A stretch of DNA of 17,592 nucleotides from JBDSYA01 sp039925865 (GCA_039925865.1 JBDSYA010000229.1:1-17592); one strand, 5' to 3'. Counted from the stretch's first letter, positions 7,621-15,355 are shown. Program-made: numbers and translations. Notes: generated by a model not told the origin, from the letters alone.

Positions 7621-9504
7621 TTATTTATATTTTAAAAGCCTCAGGCTGTTTAGTATGACCAATATTGTTACCCCTACGTCAGCCAGTATTGCCATAACCA
7701 GATTGCTGATTCCTAATACTGCAAGGATAATAAAGAGGAATTTGGTGCTGATTGCGAATATTGTATTGAACTTAATTGTGGATAGAGTTTTCCTGCTGAG
7801 CTTAATAATGAATGGTATAAGTTTCAGGTTATCATTCATTAATGCTATGTCAGCAGTTTCAATTGCTATATCGGATCCTGCTGAGCCCATTGCAATACCA
7901 ACGTCTGCATTTGCAAGCGCAGGTGCATCATTAACGCCATCACCAACCATTCCGACAAATTTATATTTCTCTTTTAGTTTTTTGATCTCATTGGATTTTT
8001 CCACAGGCAATAGCTGACTCCGGATATCAGTTATTCCTACTATTGTACCCACAAATTTTGCTGCGTTATTATTATCACCGGTCATCATTACCGGAACAAT
8101 TCCAAGAGATATTATTTCACTTATTGCTTCCTTGCTTTCAATTTTGATTTCGTCTGTGACTGTAATTATTCCTTCAACTTTTTTCTCCGAGCTCAGGATC
8201 AGTGCAGTTTTTCCCTGGGCCTGCAGCTCTTCCACCTGTTTTATTACATTTTCTTTGACGGAAATTTCCGATGTTATAAATTCGAGGCTTCCAAGGTAGT
8301 GATGCTTATCAGTGCATACGATACAATCGCCTCTGACACCTTTACCCATTACAGCTTCAAAATTTTCTACTTTATGAAGATCAATATTTTCCTGTTTAGC
8401 TTTTTCAATTATACTGCCGGCAATAGGATGTTCGGAAAAAATTTCAAAGCCTGCCGCACATGCGATCAGTTCTTCTTTCGAATATCCGTTCAAAGGAATG
8501 ATATCGCTGACTACAGGCCTGCCAACTGTTATAGTTCGCGTCTTATCCATTGCCAGGGCTTTGATATTTCCGATCGCCTCAAGATGTATTCCTCCTTTTA
8601 CAAGAACTCCCTTTGATGATGCATTGCCGACAGCTGAATAAATGGAGACAGGCGTTGATATTACCAAGGCGCACGGACAGGATATTACCAGTAATGTCAG
8701 ACTCATCAATAGCCACTCATTGAAGTTTCCGTTAAAAAATAAAACAGGAATTGCAACAATTAAGACAGCTATAATTAATATTGCTGGAGTATAATATGAG
8801 GAAAAATTTTCAATGAATCTTTGCGTGTCAGCCTTCGCCTTTGTCGCATTAAAGGTGACTTCAATTATTTTTGCTAAAGTCGAATCTTTTGAGATCTTAG
8901 TGACTTCCGCCTCTATGTATCCTTGTTTGTTTATTGAACCCGCAAAGATCAAATTCCCGGACCTTTTGTCAACAGGAATGGGCTCGCCGGTGATCATTGA
9001 CTCATCTACAAAAGATGTTCCCTCAATGACCTTTCCGTCCAGGGGAATTTTGTCTCCGGGTTTAATCATGATCACTTCACCGATCTTCACCTGTTCAACC
9101 GGGATTTTTGTATCACTTCCTTTTACCAATGCAGTTTTCGGTGTATCATCGATCAAAGTCTGTATTGCAGATTTACTTTTTTGAATTCCAAATTTCTCTA
9201 ACTTCTCTCCCAGTGTAAATAAAATTATTACAATGGCTCCCTCCGGATACTGACCTAAATAAAATGCTCCGCAAACTGCAATGAACATTAATGTATTTAT
9301 GCTTCTGAAATTTAATTTCAGTAAATTCCTAATCCCGCTAAGAATGGTATTATGTCCGATAAAAATGCTAATCGCCGCAAATAAAGGAAGTTCTATAAAT
9401 TTATTGAAATGAATATTCAATATAGAGAACACTTCGAATATTGCGACAAATAACAAAGCCACAAGAAGAAATCTAAATTTTTTGTCTTTAAGTAATTCTG
9501 TCAT
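7621..9504 (-). CDS. P1B-type heavy-metal ATPase (Zn/Cd/Pb/Co, ZntA/CadA-like) with DKTRT in place of DKTGT
   Basis: This is a 627-residue metal-pumping ATPase. The N-terminus goes straight into membrane helices (about 12-60, then about 68-100), so there is no HMA or other soluble metal-binding domain. The actuator loop carries TGE (172-174) and the metal-binding helix carries CPC (276-278). The ATP domain has SEHP (357-360) and the hinge GDGVND (521-526). Near the C-terminus a Lys (588) and a DVG (609-611) match the P1B-2 signature for Zn2+, Cd2+ and Pb2+. The phosphorylation motif reads DKTRT (320-324), with Arg323 (codon CGA, 8536-8538) where almost all P-type ATPases have Gly; one base change (GGA to CGA) would account for it. 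Its ATG overlaps the pump's stop by 4 bases, and the channel gene follows after 13 bases. The family role is cytoplasm-to-periplasm export, feeding the RND complex. The family call is firm, but activity is uncertain because of Arg323. Confidence 0.93.
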   Translation of the reverse strand: MTELLKDKKFRFLLVALLFVAIFEVFSILNIHFNKFIELPLFAAISIFIGHNTILSGIRNLLKLNFRSINTLMFIAVCGAFYLGQYPEGAIVIILFTLGEKLEKFGIQKSKSAIQTLIDDTPKTALVKGSDTKIPVEQVKIGEVIMIKPGDKIPLDGKVIEGTSFVDESMITGEPIPVDKRSGNLIFAGSINKQGYIEAEVTKISKDSTLAKIIEVTFNATKAKADTQRFIENFSSYYTPAILIIAVLIVAIPVLFFNGNFNEWLLMSLTLLVISCPCALVISTPVSIYSAVGNASSKGVLVKGGIHLEAIGNIKALAMDKTRTITVGRPVVSDIIPLNGYSKEELIACAAGFEIFSEHPIAGSIIEKAKQENIDLHKVENFEAVMGKGVRGDCIVCTDKHHYLGSLEFITSEISVKENVIKQVEELQAQGKTALILSSEKKVEGIITVTDEIKIESKEAISEIISLGIVPVMMTGDNNNAAKFVGTIVGITDIRSQLLPVEKSNEIKKLKEKYKFVGMVGDGVNDAPALANADVGIAMGSAGSDIAIETADIALMNDNLKLIPFIIKLSRKTLSTIKFNTIFAISTKFLFIILAVLGISNLVMAILADVGVTILVILNSLRLLKYK

Positions 9505-12500
9505 GATTTTTTAAATGTATATTCGGGGTTTGCATGCTTATTAAAAATTCCGTAAAGCACCGGTAAAACAATTAATGTCAATAGTGTTGATGATATCAAT
9601 CCTCCGATAACGACTGTCGCCAGCGGCCTTTGCACTTCAGCTCCCGAACCTGTTGATAATGCCATCGGTATGAATCCAAGCGAAGCAACTAAAGCTGTCA
9701 TTAGTATCGGCCTCAGTCTGGATGACGTTCCGGAAATAATTCTATCGTGTATGTTTTTAATGCCTTCTTCCTCCAGCCGGTTAAAAAATGCGATCATCAC
9801 GATCCCGTTTAATACAGCCACTCCAAAAAGTGCTATAAAACCTATACCTGCAGAAATACTGAACGGCAAATCTCTGATGACTAACGCAAATATCCCACCT
9901 ACAACTGCAAATGGAATTCCTGAGAACACAAGTAATCCCTGCTTGACTGAATTGAACGTTACGAACAAAAGTGCGAATATGAAAAATAATGAAACCGGAA
10001 CTGCTATCAGTAATCTCTGTCTAGCGCTTTCCAGATTTTTAAATGTACCGCCATACTCAACTATGTAACCCGGCGGTAATTTTAATTTCGAACCCACTTC
10101 TGATTTCAATTCATTTACAAAACTTTCAATATCTCTTCCCCGCACATTTCCTTGAATTACAATTCTTCTCTTTCCATTATCTCTCGTAATTTCAGCAGGT
10201 CCTTCTTTTACTTCAATTTCGGCAAGTTCAGAAAGAGGGATCATTAAATTATCCGGTGAAGCTACTAAAATATTTTTTATGACATCTATATTTTTTTTGT
10301 AATCATCGGAATACTTTATTACTATGTCAAATTTTTTATCGCCTTCAAACACCACACCTGACGGTCTTCCTGCAAGAGCAGTTTCGATCACACTGTTAAC
10401 ATCCTCGACATTAATTCCGTATCGGGAAATTTTTTCTCTTAAAATTTTGATCTGAAGCTGAGGCAAACCTTCCACCTGCTGAACTGAAATATCTTCCGCA
10501 CCGCTGATTCCTCTCATGATCGCAGCAACTTCATTTCCTTTATCTGATAAAATACTAAGGTCATCACCAAAAATTTTAATTGCAATATCACCGCGTGCGC
10601 CTGCGATCAATTCATTAAATCTTAACTCGATGGGCTGTGTAAATGATAATCCCACTCCGGGAACGATCGACAATTCCTTCTGAATTTTTTCAATTAATTC
10701 CTCTTTTGTTTCTGCCGATGTCCACTCATCTTTTGGATTTAAGATCACGATAACATCACTAAATTCCGGACCCATCGGATCGGTTGCCAGTTCAGGGGCG
10801 CCGGTTTTTGTCACGACAGTTTTTACTTCAGGAAATTTTGCCTTTAAGATTTTCTCAATGCGTGTTCCTATGGTTATTGATTCAGTTAAAGAGATTCCAG
10901 GAAGACGAACGATCTGGTATGCAAGATCACCTTCATCGAGCTTTGGAATGAACTCCCCGCCAAGTCGTGTGAAAGACAGTAAACTCAGTATTAAAAATAT
11001 TACAGCGATAGAAATCGTCAATAGTTTATTTCTCAGGGAAAAATTTAAGACAGGCAGATATATACCTCTTAATCCGTTCATTATCTTATCTGCAATTGTT
11101 TCCTTTTCTTTCAGATCTCTTTTCAGAATCAGAGAACACATCATCGGGACATAAGTAATTGAAAGAAGCAATGCCCCGACAAGAGCAAACCCGACTGTAA
11201 ATGCCATTGGCTTGAACATTTTACCTTCTATTCCTCCAAGCGCAAAGATAGGAAGATAGACGACAAGAATTATCAGCACCCCGAATATTGCAGATTTTAT
11301 TATTGCAGTAGAAGATGAATAGATAGTTTCATCGAATTCATCTTTGCTCAATGCCTTTTTATTAAGATGAATTTTTGCGGCTATAGCAACAATAACCGAT
11401 TCTACAATTATAACTGCACCGTCAACTATCAATCCGAAATCAATTGCTCCCAGCGACATGAGATTCCCTGAAACTTTAAATATATTCATCATGATAATTG
11501 CAAATAACATAGACAGTGGAATGACTGATGCGACAATAAATCCTGCTCTCAGATTTCCAAGAAGTAAAACCAATACAAGGATTACAATTACTCCTCCTTC
11601 AATAAGGTTAGTTTCAACTGTCTTAATAGTACTGTTGATCAGATTTTCACGGTTATAAAACTCATCAATTGTAACTCCTTCCGGCAGTGACGGTTTTATC
11701 TCTTCGATCTTATCATGAACTCTTTGAGCGACCTCACGTGAGTTAGCGCCTTTCAGCATCATCACGATCCCTGCAACCACTTCTCCGGTCCCGTCCTGAG
11801 TAACACCCCCGACTCTCAAACCTTTACCGTATTCAATATCAGCGATCTGACTTAGATATACCGGAATACCGTCATTACTTTTTATTACAATATTTTGCAG
11901 ATCTTCTATCTTTTCAATTAACCCGATACCCCTTATAGAATATTGATCCGAATTTTTTTCAATTGATCCGCCGCCGACATTACTGTTATTTGCAATGACA
12001 GCTCCATAAATATCTCTTAAGGTCAGGTTGTAACTTTTGAGTGCGTCGGGATTTATAAGTATGTGATATTGCTGCTCGAATCCTCCGAAGCTGTTCACCT
12101 CCGCCACTCCTTCTGTACCCAGCAATTGTTTTTTAACTATCCAGTCCTGAATGGTTCGGAGCTCCATGTCATTATGAGTAGTATCGTTCCTGTTCTCAGG
12201 TCTCACAATATACTGATAGATTTCGCCCAGTCCTGTGCTGACGGGAGCCATTTCAGGTTTACCCAATCCTGAGGGCATGTTTTCTTCAGCTTCATTAAGC
12301 TTTTGAAACACAAGGTTTCTCGCAAAGTACGTGTCGACATTATCTTCAAATACAACTGTTACTACCGATATTCCAAATTTTGAAATTGAACGCAGTTCGA
12401 CAATATCCGGTAAACTCTTCATTGCTATCTCTACAGGATATGTGATGAATCTTTCAACTTCTGTTGCCGATAAAGTCGGGCTTGAAGTAATGATTTGGAT

Positions 12501-12638
12501 TTGATTATTAGTAATATCGGGGACTGCATCAATTGGAAGTTTAATTGCAGAATATATTCCAAGGAGAATTAATATTAATACAAAAAAACCGATTACAAGT
12601 TTTTGTTTTATTGAAAATGCAATGATCTTATTTATCAT
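9501..12638 (-). CDS. czcA: Heavy-metal efflux RND pump, CzcA family
   Basis: This 1045-residue proton-driven inner-membrane pump has the standard RND plan: helix 1 near residues 12-32, a large periplasmic porter loop, a helix bundle from about 345, a second periplasmic loop, and a final bundle to about 1030. The transmembrane motif DFGLIVDGAVIIVES (400-414), with the paired DFG and DGA acids, is the kind seen in Czc/Cnr/Ncc pumps for Zn, Co, Cd and Ni. The Cu/Ag pump CusA differs at these positions. The usual Asn after the Glu is Ser here. Length is normal for the family, and typical blocks are present (TEVERFITYPVE, PKLDEGDL, FNELIAGARGDIAIKIFG). No Shine-Dalgarno precedes the ATG. The small Cys-rich gene lies 71 bases upstream with a hairpin between, and the ATPase gene overlaps its stop. 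The HME-type RND assignment is firm; the exact metal set is inferred. Confidence 0.95.
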   Translation of the reverse strand: MINKIIAFSIKQKLVIGFFVLILILLGIYSAIKLPIDAVPDITNNQIQIITSSPTLSATEVERFITYPVEIAMKSLPDIVELRSISKFGISVVTVVFEDNVDTYFARNLVFQKLNEAEENMPSGLGKPEMAPVSTGLGEIYQYIVRPENRNDTTHNDMELRTIQDWIVKKQLLGTEGVAEVNSFGGFEQQYHILINPDALKSYNLTLRDIYGAVIANNSNVGGGSIEKNSDQYSIRGIGLIEKIEDLQNIVIKSNDGIPVYLSQIADIEYGKGLRVGGVTQDGTGEVVAGIVMMLKGANSREVAQRVHDKIEEIKPSLPEGVTIDEFYNRENLINSTIKTVETNLIEGGVIVILVLVLLLGNLRAGFIVASVIPLSMLFAIIMMNIFKVSGNLMSLGAIDFGLIVDGAVIIVESVIVAIAAKIHLNKKALSKDEFDETIYSSSTAIIKSAIFGVLIILVVYLPIFALGGIEGKMFKPMAFTVGFALVGALLLSITYVPMMCSLILKRDLKEKETIADKIMNGLRGIYLPVLNFSLRNKLLTISIAVIFLILSLLSFTRLGGEFIPKLDEGDLAYQIVRLPGISLTESITIGTRIEKILKAKFPEVKTVVTKTGAPELATDPMGPEFSDVIVILNPKDEWTSAETKEELIEKIQKELSIVPGVGLSFTQPIELRFNELIAGARGDIAIKIFGDDLSILSDKGNEVAAIMRGISGAEDISVQQVEGLPQLQIKILREKISRYGINVEDVNSVIETALAGRPSGVVFEGDKKFDIVIKYSDDYKKNIDVIKNILVASPDNLMIPLSELAEIEVKEGPAEITRDNGKRRIVIQGNVRGRDIESFVNELKSEVGSKLKLPPGYIVEYGGTFKNLESARQRLLIAVPVSLFFIFALLFVTFNSVKQGLLVFSGIPFAVVGGIFALVIRDLPFSISAGIGFIALFGVAVLNGIVMIAFFNRLEEEGIKNIHDRIISGTSSRLRPILMTALVASLGFIPMALSTGSGAEVQRPLATVVIGGLISSTLLTLIVLPVLYGIFNKHANPEYTFKKS

Positions 12639-12657
12639 AAAATAATATAAAATAGTT

Positions 12658-12687
12658 TTTAAGCTGTGTGCTTAAACTCAGCTTAAA
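12658..12687 (-). promoter_or_regulatory. Perfect 9-bp hairpin in the operon's only long internal gap
   Basis: TTTAAGCTG (12658-12666) and CAGCTTAAA (12679-12687) form a perfect inverted repeat around 12 bases, between the stop of the small Cys-rich gene and the start of the RND pump gene. On the transcribed strand it is not followed by a U run, so it is not a standard terminator. It could act as an mRNA processing or stability element, or as an operator. Confidence 0.45.
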
Positions 12688-12709
12688 GGAAATCGAATTT
12701 TAGATTAAA

Positions 12710-13018
12710 TTATGATCTGGGAGGCGGGGAAGTAAGAGAAGGTGGATGAAAAACAAGATCTAAGTTTTCAGGCTGTGATAAATTGGCCGGGATTAAATAA
12801 GAATTAAAAGTAAAGTTATCTGCTGATGTGACCACTGTGTTGCAGCAATCGCAGATGCAAAGGGGTGAACAGTAATCGTTATGCTGTTCATTATGTGACT
12901 CTTCAATATGAACATTTCCGTCGACCGAACACAAATCGATCGAGCAGTTATCCAGGCATGGAGTAATTGCAAGGAAAAGGAAATACAAGCTTAATATTTT
13001 AGTGATGAGTTTTAACAC
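12710..13018 (-). CDS. Small exported Cys/His-rich protein, DUF6660-like, first gene of the metal operon
   Basis: The 102-residue protein has a hydrophobic signal segment (MLKLITKILSLYFLFLAIT) and eight cysteines at 21, 25, 30, 50, 54, 56, 58 and 59. The dense cluster is YCSPLCICDCC (49-59), preceded by a His/Glu-rich stretch (37-48). The C-terminus is Pro-rich (FHPPSLTSPPPRS). This pattern, with a short exported chain and an HCSPxCxCxCC-like core beside metal efflux genes, matches what I know as DUF6660 in Bacteroidota; I could not confirm the match. A periplasmic metal-binding or sensing role is inferred from composition and position only. The start is GTG, because an in-frame stop at 13028-13030 rules out any longer form. 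It lies 71 bases ahead of the RND pump gene and is probably the first gene of the transcript. Confidence 0.72.
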   Translation of the reverse strand: MLKLITKILSLYFLFLAITPCLDNCSIDLCSVDGNVHIEESHNEQHNDYCSPLCICDCCNTVVTSADNFTFNSYLIPANLSQPENLDLVFHPPSLTSPPPRS

Positions 13019-13022
13019 GCTG

Positions 13023-13030
13023 CAAAGTTA
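13023..13030 (-). promoter_or_regulatory. Candidate -7 element (TAACTTTG) for the metal operon
   Basis: Read on the reverse strand, TAACTTTG fits the Bacteroidota -7 consensus TAnnTTTG and is the only such match upstream of the operon. The upstream -33 position is poor (no TTG at 19-21 bases). The element lies so close to the GTG that transcription would begin at or within a few bases of the start codon. It is therefore either a leaderless promoter or a chance match. Confidence 0.3.
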
Positions 13031-13059
13031 AGTCATTATATTGCCTAAGTCCATTCATA

Positions 13060-13083
13060 AAAATTGTCGGGTTAAACAATTTT
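13060..13083. promoter_or_regulatory. Candidate operator: 8-8-8 inverted repeat upstream of the metal operon
   Basis: AAAATTGT (13060-13067) and ACAATTTT (13076-13083) are a perfect inverted repeat with an 8-base spacer, about 40 bases upstream of the first gene of the efflux operon. Spacing and position suit binding by a dimeric regulator. No regulator gene is present in the window, so the partner is unknown. The AT-rich background raises the odds of a chance palindrome. Confidence 0.35.
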
Positions 13084-13197
13084 AAATTATGTTAAATGTC
13101 ACTTTTTAAATTGTCCACTTTAAGGCAGTGTAAAATTTTGTATAAATTAAATAAAAAAAGAGGTAGAGAGCTGAAGCAGAGTTTCATTTCAGGGCAA

Positions 13198-13253
13198 TTT
13201 ATCTTTCCTGCTTTTTTTTGGAGTCTTAAAAAAACGCAACCGTAAAGGTTGCG
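13198..13253 (+). repeat. Dispersed copy of the terminator flank joined to a REP-like hairpin
   Basis: The segment TTTATCTTTCCTGC plus a T run, then GAGTCTTA and an A-rich link into the hairpin, matches 4335-4393 almost base for base. The hairpin at this end is the intact form, CGCAACCGTAAAGGTTGCG (13235-13253). The left arm of the terminator stem is degraded here (only CAGG at 13190-13193, or a distant AGCAG at 13175-13179). No rightward gene precedes it, so it probably does not serve as a rightward terminator. The hairpin could mark the 3' end of the T9SS gene's transcript, whose stop is at 13284. Confidence 0.7.
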
Positions 13254-13283
13254 TCTACAAAACAATTACCCGAACAAAAATTT

Positions 13284-14765
13284 TTACTTCAACAAGATCA
13301 TCTGCTTTGAATCTTTCAATATACCATTTACTTCAAGTCTGTAAACATAAACTCCGCTTGCAATTTCTCCGGCATTAAATTCTATTGTAAAATATCCTGC
13401 AGTATTATACTCATTAAGAATCGTTCTTAATTCCTTTCCTGCAAGATTATAAAGTTTAATGTTTACCTTTCCATCTTCAGGAAGTTCATAATCAATCTTT
13501 GTAGAAGGATTGAATGGGTTTGGATAATTTTGTGAAAGTTTATAATTCTTTTCGATACCAATCTGAACTTCATTAACAAGTGCATGATATTCATAATTAC
13601 CGTTTAAATCAATCTGCTTAAGCCTGTAATTATATTTTCCTGTATTTACTCTTTCTGTATATTGATAATCCTGAGGAGTGAAAGTTGTTCCGTTTCCCGG
13701 AACAAATCCAACCCTAGTCCATTCTCCGAGGTTGCTTGAAGGAATATTTTTTCTTTCGATTTCAAATCCTGAATTATTTATTTCAGAGGCAGTTGTCCAG
13801 TTCAAAGTCACAGTATTCCGAATTACATTTGCGGTGAAAGAGGAGAGTTCGACCGGCAATATATTATATTCAATTAGCCAAAGTGAATTACCTGAAGTTC
13901 CTGCATAAAGAAAGTTATCATCTATAAAAAAGGAAGTTACATAAGGATCAGTAAAGTTTTGGTTAAAATTTTCCCAGCTATCACCATTGTTTGTCGACTC
14001 CCAAACTCCACCATTAAAAAATCCGGCAAATAATATTAGATCATTTCCCGCAAGCGCAAAAATATATGGCGGAAGACCATTGTTTGATGAAGTCCAACTA
14101 TCACCATTATTAGTTGAACGGTAAAGTCCTCCTGTTTCAATTCCTGCAGCGAACAGTGTTCCACCATGCATTGCAAAATTTGCAACATGCATTCCTTCAG
14201 GTAAACCATTATTGATTGAAGTCCAGTTATTCCCGTTATTGCTTGAGCGATAAATTCCTCCTAATCCGCCTGCAAATAAATAAGTATCCTTTGAAAATAA
14301 ACTATACATCCAGTAATTAGATATCCCGTTAGTTAACGTAATCCAGGAATTGCCATTATTGGATGAACGCTGCACAGCCCCGCCTCCCGTTGCAGCAAAT
14401 AAATCGGATCCATGTGAAATGAGATCAAAGATATCAAAATTAGCTAAACCAACAGATTCCCATGTAAGACCATTATTGCTCGAACGGAAAATTCCACCGT
14501 CATATGTTCCTCCGAATAAATATGAACTGTTCAATTCTAAGCAACTAAAACGTTCGGTTTGTAATCCAATTAACTGCCATGTGCCACCTCCATTAGTTGA
14601 GTGATAGATACCAGCAGAAGTTGAGGCAAAATAATCAGCATTAGAAATAATTATATCGGTTATTTCAACTCCGGCGGGACCATTTGTTTGATACCATTGA
14701 GCAGAAGAGTAATTGTTGTAAGAAATAAGAAAGATTATTATTAAAGGGGTTATTAGTTTTTTCAT
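13284..14765 (-). CDS. T9SS-exported protein with Asp-box (BNR-like) repeats and C-terminal sorting domain
   Basis: The chosen ATG at 14765 gives 493 residues with a clean signal peptide (MKKLITPLIIIFLIS..., cut near SSAQ) and a GGAG Shine-Dalgarno seven bases upstream. A longer frame opens at 14834 but begins upstream of the promoter. The N-terminal two thirds carry six Asp-box units of the form S(T/S)NxGxxW (STNGGGTW, SSNNGLTW, SSNNGNSW, SSNNGNNW and STNNGDSW twice), spaced 40-50 residues apart and implying a beta-propeller as in sortilin/sialidase-like folds. A short Ig/FnIII-like segment follows (LPVELSSFTANV..., NNSGFEIERK). The last 80 or so residues are a type A T9SS sorting domain (QNYPNPFNPSTKI through SGVYVYRLEV). 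The product is thus exported across the outer membrane and attached or released there. Its ligand is unknown; catalytic sialidase residues are not evident. It lies next to the metal operon but has its own promoter. Confidence 0.88.
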   Translation of the reverse strand: MKKLITPLIIIFLISYNNYSSAQWYQTNGPAGVEITDIIISNADYFASTSAGIYHSTNGGGTWQLIGLQTERFSCLELNSSYLFGGTYDGGIFRSSNNGLTWESVGLANFDIFDLISHGSDLFAATGGGAVQRSSNNGNSWITLTNGISNYWMYSLFSKDTYLFAGGLGGIYRSSNNGNNWTSINNGLPEGMHVANFAMHGGTLFAAGIETGGLYRSTNNGDSWTSSNNGLPPYIFALAGNDLILFAGFFNGGVWESTNNGDSWENFNQNFTDPYVTSFFIDDNFLYAGTSGNSLWLIEYNILPVELSSFTANVIRNTVTLNWTTASEINNSGFEIERKNIPSSNLGEWTRVGFVPGNGTTFTPQDYQYTERVNTGKYNYRLKQIDLNGNYEYHALVNEVQIGIEKNYKLSQNYPNPFNPSTKIDYELPEDGKVNIKLYNLAGKELRTILNEYNTAGYFTIEFNAGEIASGVYVYRLEVNGILKDSKQMILLK

Positions 14766-14813
14766 ATCAAGCTCCTTAATTATATTTAAAAATAAGAAAC
14801 AAACATCAGAAGA

Positions 14814-14844
14814 CAAATGTATGATGATGATCAATAATAATCAA
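14814..14844 (-). promoter_or_regulatory. Bacteroidota-type promoter for the T9SS-exported protein
   Basis: On the reverse strand, TTG (14842-14844) is followed after exactly 20 bases by TACATTTG (14814-14821), a full match to the TTG / N19-21 / TAnnTTTG consensus. Transcription would start near 14807, about 40 bases ahead of the Shine-Dalgarno and the ATG at 14765. This decides the start codon of the gene. Confidence 0.6.
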
Positions 14845-14871
14845 TTCCAAAGGTCCTTTTTAAATGCAAAA

Positions 14872-14890
14872 CGCAACCGTAAAGGTTGCG
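14872..14890. repeat. REP-like hairpin, intact copy
   Basis: CGCAACC-GTAAA-GGTTGCG is a perfect 7-bp stem with a 5-base loop. It has no T run after it, so it is not an ordinary intrinsic terminator. It forms the left end of array 2. Confidence 0.85.
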
Positions 14891-15045
14891 TCATTGAGTT
14901 AAGGATCAGAGCTGATAAACTTCCGAAGTCTTATTTACTGCGCTTCAAGATTTTAAGATAATTAATTGAGACTTCGGAAGTTTTTGTTCTTAACTTAATG
15001 GCATTGCCGTAAAGGTTGCGCCTACAAAACAAATTACCAGTAAAA

Positions 15046-15064
15046 CGCAACCGTAAAGGTTGCG
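15046..15064. repeat. REP-like hairpin, intact copy
   Basis: A second exact copy of the 19-base hairpin lies inside array 2, at the left of unit 2. A CTACAAAACAAATTACCAG link joins it to the end of unit 1; the same link follows unit 3 in both arrays. Confidence 0.85.
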
Positions 15065-15336
15065 CCATTGAGTTAAGGATCAGAGCTGATAAACTTCCGA
15101 AGTCTTATTTACTGCGCTTCAAGATTTTAAGATATTAATTGAGACTTCAGAAGTTTTTGTTCTTAACTTAATGGTATTGCCGTAAAGGTTGTGTCTACAA
15201 AAACTGATAAACTTCGAAGTCTTATTTACTGCGCTTCAAAAATTTTAATATATTAATTGAGACTTCGGAAGTTCTTGTTCTAAACTTAATGGCATTGCCG
15301 TAAAGTTGCGTCTACAAAAACAAATTACCAGCAAAA

Positions 15337-15355
15337 CGCAACCGTAAAGGTTGCG
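15337..15355. repeat. REP-like hairpin, intact copy
   Basis: A third exact copy closes array 2, followed by GCCTACAAAAACAATTTACCGAAC-type sequence split across 15354-15378. That tail resembles the one after the 13235-13253 hairpin. It lies 43 bases downstream of the TonB receptor's stop codon and may protect that transcript's 3' end. Confidence 0.85.

Noticed and set aside
7613..10068. Several rightward ORFs opposite the ATPase and RND pump genes
   Set aside because: All lie antisense to long, motif-rich genes and show no domains, start signals or secretion features of their own.
9501..12638. CusA-type copper/silver specificity for the RND pump
   Set aside because: The helix motif DFGLIVDGAV carries the DFG/DGA acids of Czc/Cnr/Ncc pumps, and the partner ATPase has Zn/Cd-type residues rather than copper-type ones.
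13235..13253. The CGCAACC/GGTTGCG hairpins as ordinary intrinsic terminators
   Set aside because: No copy is followed by a T run on either strand. They recur inside repeat arrays, so they are better described as REP-like; an effect on mRNA ends remains possible.
14766..14834. N-terminal extension of the T9SS protein from the ATG at 14834
   Set aside because: It overlaps the promoter, lacks a Shine-Dalgarno, and would place 23 residues before a normal signal peptide.
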